NCBI GenBank assembly: GCA_021153165.1
Contig: JAGKTZ010000047.1
Location: forward strand, 1-15,006
Length of the DNA stretch: 15,006 bases
DNA from: Prevotellaceae bacterium
Lineage (GTDB): Bacteria; Bacteroidota; Bacteroidia; Bacteroidales; Bacteroidaceae
Direction: 5' to 3'
Notes under the pieces: model-generated
What the model saw: only the letters and a program-made list of their open reading frames with translations
Databases searched by the model: none
What the model was told of the DNA's origin: nothing
Shown: positions 7,141 through 13,544 of the stretch, piece after piece
Position numbering within the stretch: position 1 is the stretch's first letter
Layout of the letters: each line of letters begins with the position of its first letter
Translations under genes and position numbers: made by a program

Positions 7141-7325
7141 ATCATATTTTGCGATAGTTGACAATTTGTTAATTACCACAAACATCTTCTTAACCCATCA
7201 AGGGGCTGCATCTTTTACTCAGAATCCTATATGTTTTTTGTGAGTGAGTAACCGCAAAAAACTTCAGTCAACTTTGCGAAACTCTGTGCACTGAAAAAAA
7301 TGACAGATTATTTCGCCCTCGCCAC

Positions 7326-7356
7326 TTGCAAAAAACGACAAAAAGACTTAACTTTG
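7326..7356 (+). promoter_or_regulatory. Promoter of the RNA methyltransferase gene set
   Basis: TTG at 7326-7328, then 20 bases, then TAACTTTG at 7349-7356 make a full Bacteroidota promoter. A transcript from about 7363 would have a leader of roughly 26 bases before the ATG at 7389. It probably drives the methyltransferase and, by close spacing, the peptidase gene after it. Confidence 0.8.
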
Positions 7357-7388
7357 CACGATATAGAAAATAGTTGAAAATATCATCC

Positions 7389-8909
7389 ATGGAACAATTC
7401 GAACTTATCGCCAAGACCTTTCAAGGATTGGAAGAGGTTTTGGCGCAAGAACTCACAGAGTTAGGCGCAGACGAGATCCAAATCGGACGCCGTATGGTGT
7501 CGTTCAAAGGCGACCAAGAAATGATGTATCGTGCCAACTTCTGTTTGAGAACAGCCGTGCGCATTTTGAAACCCATCAAGCACTTCAAAGCCAAAGGGGC
7601 TGACGACGTATACGACGCAGTACGCTCTATCGACTGGAAGCAGTACCTCGACAACAATACAACCTTTGCAGTGGACACCGTGGTCTTCTCGCAAGAATTC
7701 CGCCACTCTAAGTTTGTAGCCTACAAAGTGAAAGATGCTATCGTAGACTATTTCCGCGATGAAACCGGAGATCGTCCTAACATCCGCATCACTAATCCTG
7801 ATATCCGCCTCAATATCCATATCGCCGAGGAAAAGTGTACACTCTCGCTTGATTCATCTGGCGACAGTCTCCACCTCCGCGGTTATCGCGTGGGCCAAGG
7901 CGAAGCACCTATCAACGAAGTGTTGGCAGCCGGACTTATCAAATTGTCGGGATGGGACTTCAACTCTGATTTCGTAGATCCCTTCTGCGGCTCGGGAACC
8001 ATCCTCGTGGAAGCCGCATTGATGGCGAAAAATATCTACCCCGGTATCTTCCGCAAAACTTTCGGCTTCGAAAAGTGGAAAGACTTCGACCGCAAACTTT
8101 TGGACAAGATATACAACGATGATTCCGAAGAGCGCGAATTCAACCATCACATCTATGGTTACGACCTGAACTTGCGTGCCGTAGAAATAGCACAAGCAAA
8201 TGCAAAGAGCGCCGGCGTGAGCGACTGCATCACTATCGAGCAAAAAGATGTGAAGGACTTCAAAAAGCCAGGCGACGCCAAAATGCTCATCACCAACCCT
8301 CCTTATGGCGAACGTATCACTTCGCCCGACCTTTTGGGACTTTATAAGACCTTTGGTCGTTGCATGAAACACGAATTCCAAGGTGGCGAAGCATGGGTGA
8401 TTAGTTACAAGGAAGATTGCTTTGATGCTATCGGCCTGAAACCAAGTTTCAAGATTCCTTTGTACAACGGCTCATTGGATTGCGAATTCAGAAAATATCA
8501 AATGTTCAGCGGCAAACTGGACGAATTCCGTGCTGGCGGTGGCGAAGTCAAGACTGACGAAGAACGCAGACGAATGGCTGAAAAGAAAAGGTTTAAGCAA
8601 AATCGTGGCGAATTCAACAATCGTTTTGCCAACAAGGAGGATGAGGACGAAAATCCAGAATATGCGATTCTCCGCAATAAGCATAGAGAGTTCGAACGCG
8701 TGATGAATCGAAGAAATCGCAACGACGAAGAGCGTGGCGGCAGAAGAAGTTTCAGAAACGACGACAGAAATGATCGCGGCGGCAGAAGAAACTTTGGAAA
8801 TGACGATAGAAACAATCGCGGACCACGCAAGCCCTTCAATCGCGAAGGCGGCGAAAGACGCGGTGGATTCGGCAATAAAAGACGCGATTTTAAGAAATCA
8901 AGAGACTAA
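7389..8909 (+). CDS. THUMP-domain class I RNA methyltransferase with RGG-type tail
   Basis: The protein has a THUMP RNA-binding region at about residues 55-165 and a UPF0020/RlmL-type Rossmann methyltransferase domain at about 170-375. The SAM-binding motif DPFCGSGT is at 197-204 and the catalytic motif NPPYGERI at 303-310, typical of N2-guanine methylation. The likely substrate is 23S rRNA, as for the RlmL N-terminal half, but a tRNA target cannot be excluded. From residue 381 it changes into a charged tail of Arg, Gly, Asn and Asp with 14-residue repeats beginning RGG. I chose the ATG at 7389 (506 residues) because a TTG five codons earlier has no support and the conserved sequence starts right after MEQFEL. 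The peptidase gene starts 12 bp after the stop, so the two are probably co-transcribed. Confidence 0.92.
   Translation: MEQFELIAKTFQGLEEVLAQELTELGADEIQIGRRMVSFKGDQEMMYRANFCLRTAVRILKPIKHFKAKGADDVYDAVRSIDWKQYLDNNTTFAVDTVVFSQEFRHSKFVAYKVKDAIVDYFRDETGDRPNIRITNPDIRLNIHIAEEKCTLSLDSSGDSLHLRGYRVGQGEAPINEVLAAGLIKLSGWDFNSDFVDPFCGSGTILVEAALMAKNIYPGIFRKTFGFEKWKDFDRKLLDKIYNDDSEEREFNHHIYGYDLNLRAVEIAQANAKSAGVSDCITIEQKDVKDFKKPGDAKMLITNPPYGERITSPDLLGLYKTFGRCMKHEFQGGEAWVISYKEDCFDAIGLKPSFKIPLYNGSLDCEFRKYQMFSGKLDEFRAGGGEVKTDEERRRMAEKKRFKQNRGEFNNRFANKEDEDENPEYAILRNKHREFERVMNRRNRNDEERGGRRSFRNDDRNDRGGRRNFGNDDRNNRGPRKPFNREGGERRGGFGNKRRDFKKSRD
8733..8900 (+). repeat. In-frame 42-bp tandem repeat coding the RGG tail
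   Basis: Residues 449-462 and 463-476 of the methyltransferase are near-identical 14-residue units, RGGRRSFRNDDRND and RGGRRNFGNDDRNN. A third, diverged unit begins RGPRKPF at 477 and a fourth starts RGGF at 491. At DNA level the unit is 42 bp, starting at 8733, 8775, 8817 and 8859. Copy-number change would keep the reading frame. Confidence 0.75.
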
Positions 8910-8921
8910 AAGACATACATT

Positions 8922-11093
8922 ATGATGAAACTCACAAAAAAGTGGGCAATCCTGCTCTGCGCCCTCCTTCCTATGACAATGATGGCACAAGATAAGAAAA
9001 GTTTCACCCTGGACGACTTGATGTGGGGCGGAAGCAACTACTACAACATCATGCCCCGTAGCATCCACACCGCATGGTGGGGAGACTGTTTGCTACAAAC
9101 CGACGTAGAGGAAATCTATCAATTATACGATGAAAAGGGCAAAATCTGCAACAAAAAGTGTCTTTTTACCGTAAAAGAAGTCAACGCTGCTGTTGATGAA
9201 AAGTTGCATGGAAAAGTACGCAATCTGGCTTATACAACATTCCCCAAAGGCGGCAAAACTATTGCCAAGGTGTATGCTGACAAAGGTTGGGCAGAATATG
9301 ACTGGACAAACAAAGAAATCGTTGGATTCGTTCCTCATATCTACGGAACCCAGGCACAAAAGGCAGCACCCCAGACTGGCGCACGAGCATACGTTAAGGA
9401 TTGGAACCTACACGTAGTGACCGCCGACGGCACAGATCGACAAATCACCACAGATGGTACTCGCGAGGTACAATATGGGATGAGTGTACACCGCGATGAA
9501 TTCGGCATTCACGAAGGTCTGTTCTGGAGCCCCAAGGGCAACTTGCTCGCCTTCTATCGTATGGACCAAAGCATGGTGACCGACTTCCCCTTGATCGACA
9601 ACAGTAAGCGCGTAGCAGAATTGGCACCGGAAAAATATCCTATGGCAGGCATGACTAGCCACAAGGTTAAGGTGGGCGTCTACAACCCCCAAAGCGGTAA
9701 GACAATCTACTTGAATGCTGGCGACCCAACTGACCGTTATTTTACCAATATCGCATGGAGTCCCGACGAAAGCACAATTTATATGTTCGAACTCCCACGT
9801 ACGCAAGACAAGGCAGAACTTGTGGCATACGACGCTAAGACTGGCGAGAAGAAAGGCGTACTCTACACAGAGACTAATGCGAAGTATGTAGAACCTATGA
9901 CGCCTATTGTATTCTTGCCTTGGGATGACAGCAAATTTGTGATGGAATCGCGCAAAGATGGATACAACCATTTTTATTTGTTCGACACTACGGGCAAATG
10001 TCTCGTGCAGCTGACCAAAGGAGAATTTGAAGTAATCGAAATGCTCGGTTTCAACGAGAAAAATAAGACTATCATCTTCAAAGCAAATGCTGAATCGCCC
10101 GTACGCCACAACCTCTACAGCGTAGACATGAAGGGCAAAAAGATGACACACTTAGACAACGGCGAAGGTGTACATAATGCAAAATTGTCGGCAACTGGTG
10201 CTTTCTTGTGTGACACTTGGAGTAAGCCTGATTTGTATCGTCAAGTAGATTTGATTTCAACTCAAAACGGGAAAACTCAAAATGTTGTAGCGCCTATTGC
10301 TACACCTTGGAAGGATTACAATGTACCTGAAATTACTGGTGGAACGATTACTGCAGCTGATGGCAAGACGCCTTTGTACTATCGTTTGGTAAAACCTGTC
10401 GACTTTGACCCTGCGAAGAAATACCCTACTGTAGTTTACGTCTATGGCGGACCTCATGCGCACAATGTGCAGGAAAGTTTCAACTATGGTTATCGTCCTT
10501 GGGAAATCTATATGGCACAAAAGGGATACGTCGTATTCATCGTGGACAACCGCGGTTCGCAGTATCGCGGATTCGAGTTTGAGAGCGTGACACACCGCCG
10601 TCTCGGAGAAATAGAGATGCAGGACCAAATGAAAGGGGTAGACTTCCTGAAAACTTTACCTTATGTTGATGCCGACAGAATTGGTGTACATGGTTGGTCT
10701 TTCGGCGGATTTATGACAACAAATTTGATTTGCTCGTACCCCGATGTATTCAAAGTTGGCGTAGCCGGCGGTCCCGTGATAGACTGGAAGATGTACGAAG
10801 TAATGTACGGCGAAAGATACATGGATACTCCCGAGGAAAATCCCGATGGATACGAAGAAAATAATCTTTGCAACAAGGCGAAGAATCTAAAAGGCAGATT
10901 GCAAATCATCGTCGGTTTGAACGACCCCACATGTGTTTTGCAGCACAGCCTTTCCTTCCTTCGCGCTGCAGCAGATGCTGGCACACAGCCCGACTACTTT
11001 GTATATCCAGGACAAGGTCACAATATGATGGGCAAGGATATGGTGCATTTGCACGAACGTATCACCCGCTATTTTGACGATTATTTGAAGTAA
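8922..11093 (+). CDS. Exported S9 family prolyl peptidase (dipeptidyl peptidase IV type)
   Basis: A serine peptidase likely to cut dipeptides or tripeptides after proline from peptide N-termini. Residues 1-22 form a signal peptide (lysines, hydrophobic core, then MMAQ), so it acts outside the cytoplasm, probably in the periplasm. A DPP IV-type beta-propeller spans about 95-460 and the alpha/beta-hydrolase domain about 490-723. The triad is Ser593 in GWSFGG, Asp668 in GLNDPT and His700 in GQGHNM, with Tyr508 in VYGGP as oxyanion residue. The N-terminus-binding double Glu of DPP IV aligns with Asp192-Glu193 in HRDEFGI, so specificity may differ from true DPP IV; a prolyl tripeptidyl peptidase is the main alternative. 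The 723-residue length fits. It follows the methyltransferase by 12 bp and precedes ridA by 84 bp. Confidence 0.92.
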   Translation: MMKLTKKWAILLCALLPMTMMAQDKKSFTLDDLMWGGSNYYNIMPRSIHTAWWGDCLLQTDVEEIYQLYDEKGKICNKKCLFTVKEVNAAVDEKLHGKVRNLAYTTFPKGGKTIAKVYADKGWAEYDWTNKEIVGFVPHIYGTQAQKAAPQTGARAYVKDWNLHVVTADGTDRQITTDGTREVQYGMSVHRDEFGIHEGLFWSPKGNLLAFYRMDQSMVTDFPLIDNSKRVAELAPEKYPMAGMTSHKVKVGVYNPQSGKTIYLNAGDPTDRYFTNIAWSPDESTIYMFELPRTQDKAELVAYDAKTGEKKGVLYTETNAKYVEPMTPIVFLPWDDSKFVMESRKDGYNHFYLFDTTGKCLVQLTKGEFEVIEMLGFNEKNKTIIFKANAESPVRHNLYSVDMKGKKMTHLDNGEGVHNAKLSATGAFLCDTWSKPDLYRQVDLISTQNGKTQNVVAPIATPWKDYNVPEITGGTITAADGKTPLYYRLVKPVDFDPAKKYPTVVYVYGGPHAHNVQESFNYGYRPWEIYMAQKGYVVFIVDNRGSQYRGFEFESVTHRRLGEIEMQDQMKGVDFLKTLPYVDADRIGVHGWSFGGFMTTNLICSYPDVFKVGVAGGPVIDWKMYEVMYGERYMDTPEENPDGYEENNLCNKAKNLKGRLQIIVGLNDPTCVLQHSLSFLRAAADAGTQPDYFVYPGQGHNMMGKDMVHLHERITRYFDDYLK

Positions 11094-11177
11094 TTCGGAA
11101 GCCTCGTTTCAGTAAAAGAAGTATTTATATTTTTACAGTGTAGCAAAGAATTTTGAACAACATAATAAGGAAATAAT

Positions 11178-11555
11178 ATGAAGAATCCTATTTCAACAAC
11201 AAAAGCTCCTGCAGCGATTGGTCCATATAGCCAAGCGATTGAAGCAGGCGGCATGGTATTCGTATCAGGTCAATTGCCTATCAATCCCGAAACTGGAGAA
11301 TTTGCAGAAGGCGGCGTAAAGGAACTCACACGTCAGTCTTTGACCAATATGCAACACATCCTGGCAGAAGTAGGTCTGACCCTGGACAACGTTGTAAAGA
11401 CTACCGTTTTCCTGGCAGATATGTCTGATTTCGCAGCAATGAACGAAGTTTACGCAGAGTTCTTCTCAGCACCCTATCCCGCTCGTTCGGCAGTCGCAGT
11501 CAAGACCTTGCCTAAAGGCGCTTTGGTAGAAATCGAATGCATCGCTGCAAAGTAA
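11178..11555 (+). CDS. ridA: RidA family 2-iminobutanoate/2-iminopropanoate deaminase
   Basis: RidA hydrolyses reactive enamines and imines such as 2-aminoacrylate formed by PLP enzymes, sparing other PLP enzymes from damage. The 125-residue length and all family marks fit: IGPYSQA at 14-20 with Tyr17, VSGQLPINPETG at 29-40, the substrate carboxylate-binding Arg103 in PARSAVAVKTLP, and the catalytic Glu120 in VEIECIA. It is cytoplasmic and normally a trimer. The start ATG has AAGGAAATAAT just upstream, one of the few purine-rich sites in this window. It lies 84 bp after the peptidase gene and 109 bp before the LOG gene in the same direction; I see no full promoter in front of it. The arginine decarboxylase in this window is a PLP enzyme, but a specific link is not implied. 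Confidence 0.95.
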   Translation: MKNPISTTKAPAAIGPYSQAIEAGGMVFVSGQLPINPETGEFAEGGVKELTRQSLTNMQHILAEVGLTLDNVVKTTVFLADMSDFAAMNEVYAEFFSAPYPARSAVAVKTLPKGALVEIECIAAK

Positions 11556-11596
11556 GTACAGCAGAAAAGGACATAATATTTACAGAAAGCAAAGTA

Positions 11597-11633
11597 TGCA
11601 CTTGTAAGAATCAAAATGATTTGTAGGAGTGCA
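11597..11633. repeat. Symmetrical 37-base imperfect palindrome between ridA and the LOG gene
   Basis: The outer arms TGCACT (11597-11602) and AGTGCA (11628-11633) enclose inner arms AATCA (11609-11613) and TGATT (11617-11621). Equal 6-base internal loops TGTAAG and TGTAGG separate the pairs, and CAAAGTA flanks the whole on both sides (11590-11596 and 11632-11638). It could be an operator or an RNA stem-loop upstream of the LOG gene; there is no T-run, so it is not a standard terminator. Confidence 0.5.
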
Positions 11634-11664
11634 AAGTAAATATTTGCAGAAGTATAAACAAGAT

Positions 11665-12207
11665 ATGCAAAGAATTTGTGTCTTCTTAGCTTCGCGTGAG
11701 CCAGACAATACGGTGTGCCGTGAGGCTGTGGTCTCAGTCGGTCAATGGATTGGTCAGACCAAGCGCACACTTGTCTACGGCGGCGCGCGCAAGGGTTGGA
11801 TGGAATTGCTCGCCAGTACGGTCAAGGAAAGCGGCGGCCGCGTCTTGGGTGTTGTGCCTCAGATCTTAGTTGAAAGAGGCCTAGTCAGCGACACACTGGA
11901 CGTTTGCTTTCATTGCGCAGACCTAAGCGATCGCAAAGCCATCATGGCTCGCGAGAGCGACATCTTCGTGGCATTGCCCGGTGGAATCGGCACTTTGGAT
12001 GAAATCTTCACCATCTTGGGCGAAGTCTGCATCGGTATAAGCAAAAAACACTTAGTGCTCTACAATGCAGACGACTGCTGGACCACACTCGTTAAGGCTT
12101 TGTCAGAATTGCAAGAGCGCGGATTGATAGCAAAGGAGACCTTGGCGCATCTACACGTTGCAGAAGATATAGAAGGTCTGGAAAAAATCTGCCAAACTTT
12201 GATATAA
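11665..12207 (+). CDS. LOG family protein (nucleoside 5'-monophosphate phosphoribohydrolase)
   Basis: It belongs to the TIGR00730/LOG family (once called lysine decarboxylase-like), which cleaves the base from cytokinin ribotides or AMP to release ribose 5-phosphate. The diagnostic motif PGGIGTLDE is at 105-113, preceded by DRKAIMARESD at 89-99 with the Arg90 and Lys91 usual for the family. The first glycine-rich loop reads VYGGARKGWM at 37-46 where most members have GGGxxGLMG, a mild divergence. I use the ATG at 11665 (180 residues); an upstream GTG at 11629 would add 12 residues but lies in the palindrome at 11597-11633. No signal peptide is present. murG begins 39 bp after the stop, with no terminator visible, so the two are probably co-transcribed. 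The true substrate is unknown. Confidence 0.9.
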   Translation: MQRICVFLASREPDNTVCREAVVSVGQWIGQTKRTLVYGGARKGWMELLASTVKESGGRVLGVVPQILVERGLVSDTLDVCFHCADLSDRKAIMARESDIFVALPGGIGTLDEIFTILGEVCIGISKKHLVLYNADDCWTTLVKALSELQERGLIAKETLAHLHVAEDIEGLEKICQTLI

Positions 12208-12246
12208 GAAAAATAATCTCTCACCACCTCATAAAATACGTTCACT

Positions 12247-13365
12247 ATGAGTAAAGAGTTAAGAGTCATCATTAGCGGAGGCGGTACTGGCGGACACATC
12301 TTCCCCGCTGTGTCTATCGCCAACGCCGTAAAGGAATTAGAGCCCAACGCCAAGATTTTGTTTGTCGGCGCTGAAGGCAGAATGGAAATGCAACGCGTGC
12401 CAGCAGCTGGTTACGAAATCAAAGGACTTCCTGTAGCAGGCTTCGACCGTAAGCGCTTGTGGAAAAACGTCAGCGTACTGATCAAACTATTCCGCAGCCG
12501 CAGAATGGCAAAGAAGATTATCAAAGACTTTGCTCCCGATGTGGCGGTAGGAGTCGGCGGATATGCCAGCGGACCTACGCTGAACATGGCAGGCAAGATG
12601 GGCATTCCCACCCTGCTCCAGGAACAAAATTCATACGCCGGCGTCACCAACAAACTCTTGGCGAAGGAGGCAAAATGCATCTGCGTGGCGTACGATGGCA
12701 TGGAGAAGTTTTTCCCAGCGGAAAGCATCAAGTTCACAGGCAATCCCGTACGCCAGAATCTGCTCGATATCTCATTGACACGAGAAGAGGCTGCTGAGAA
12801 AATGGGTCTTAACAAAAACGCAAAGACCATATTGATTGTGGGCGGATCCCTGGGAGCGCGCACCATCAATGAGAGCGTGTTGTCACAACTTGAGACTATT
12901 CGCCAGCAAGAGGACGTGCAATTCGTATGGCAGACTGGCAAATTCTACGCTAATGAGATTGCAGAAAAATTGAAAGAGGTAGGTAAACCAGACAACCTGC
13001 ACGTGATGGATTTCATCAGCGACATGGCGGTAGCCTATGCGGCTGCAGACCTCGTAGTATCCAGAGCGGGTGCAGGCAGTATTTCGGAATTTTGCTTACT
13101 CGGCAAGCCTGTCATTCTGGTCCCTTCGCCCAACGTAGCAGAAGACCACCAGACGAAAAATGCCATGGCTTTGGTGCACAAGAGTGCGGCACTCTATGTA
13201 CCAGACGCTGAAGCTGGACAAACACTGATTGCTGAGTCGATAAATACAGTAAAGAACGGCAAAAAACTACAAGCTTTGGCACAAAACATAAAGACCCTGG
13301 CGCGACCTAATGCTGCAAGGGATATCGCTGAAGAAGTAATCAGATTAGCCAGAGAAAACAAATAA
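12247..13365 (+). CDS. murG: UDP-GlcNAc:undecaprenyl-PP-MurNAc-pentapeptide GlcNAc transferase
   Basis: MurG adds N-acetylglucosamine to lipid I to make lipid II, the last cytoplasmic step of peptidoglycan synthesis, on the inner face of the membrane. The 372 residues form a GT-B fold (GT28 family). The lipid I site loop SGGGTGGHIFPA is at 10-21 with His17, then GVGGYASGP at 102-110, QEQNSYAG at 125-132 and TGNPVR at 164-169. The C-terminal UDP-GlcNAc domain has GGSLGARTIN at 199-208, SRAGAGSISEF at 272-282 with the ribose-binding Glu281, and EDHQTKNA at 299-306. The ATG precedes the conserved start by nine residues. In most Bacteroidota murG sits in the division and cell wall cluster between ftsW and murC; here its neighbours are a LOG gene and a convergent secreted-protein gene. 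A strong terminator follows. Confidence 0.96.
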   Translation: MSKELRVIISGGGTGGHIFPAVSIANAVKELEPNAKILFVGAEGRMEMQRVPAAGYEIKGLPVAGFDRKRLWKNVSVLIKLFRSRRMAKKIIKDFAPDVAVGVGGYASGPTLNMAGKMGIPTLLQEQNSYAGVTNKLLAKEAKCICVAYDGMEKFFPAESIKFTGNPVRQNLLDISLTREEAAEKMGLNKNAKTILIVGGSLGARTINESVLSQLETIRQQEDVQFVWQTGKFYANEIAEKLKEVGKPDNLHVMDFISDMAVAYAAADLVVSRAGAGSISEFCLLGKPVILVPSPNVAEDHQTKNAMALVHKSAALYVPDAEAGQTLIAESINTVKNGKKLQALAQNIKTLARPNAARDIAEEVIRLARENK

Positions 13366-13368
13366 TAT

Positions 13369-13404
13369 CTCAGCCACTTCAAAGGGTGAAGTAGATTTGA
13401 GATT
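13369..13404 (+). other. Two-part stem-loop right after murG
   Basis: Just past the murG stop, ATCTCA and TGAGAT form outer arms and ACTTC and GAAGT inner arms with an internal loop between. It has no T-run and precedes the main terminator by about 12 bases. It may protect the mRNA 3' end or be chance. Confidence 0.35.
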
Positions 13405-13415
13405 ACTATAATTAT

Positions 13416-13465
13416 ATATAAGGACTGCAAACGCCTGTCAATGTTTGCAGTCCTTATATTTTTTT
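13416..13465 (+). terminator. Strong rho-independent terminator of murG
   Basis: ATATAAGGACTGCAAAC (13416-13432) is the exact reverse complement of 13443-13459, a perfect 17-bp stem with a 10-base loop. It is followed by a run of T residues through 13465. It closes the plus-strand gene set about 50 bases past murG, before the convergent gene. Confidence 0.92.
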
Positions 13466-13544
13466 GAAAAAAATGTAGATGTATTGAATGAAGTCAATGG
13501 TATTTGTCTGTCATTTCGAAGTCTAGGATTTTTGAATTCATTCG

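Noticed and set aside
6992..7243. 83-codon plus-strand frame in the gene-free region
   Set aside because: It has no ATG start and runs through repeats, a terminator and a minus-strand promoter.
7374..7388. TTG start five codons upstream for the methyltransferase
   Set aside because: The ATG at 7389 fits the promoter spacing and the conserved N-terminus better.
11629..11664. GTG start for the LOG gene
   Set aside because: The added residues are not family-like and the codon lies in a palindrome; the ATG at 11665 begins the conserved fold.
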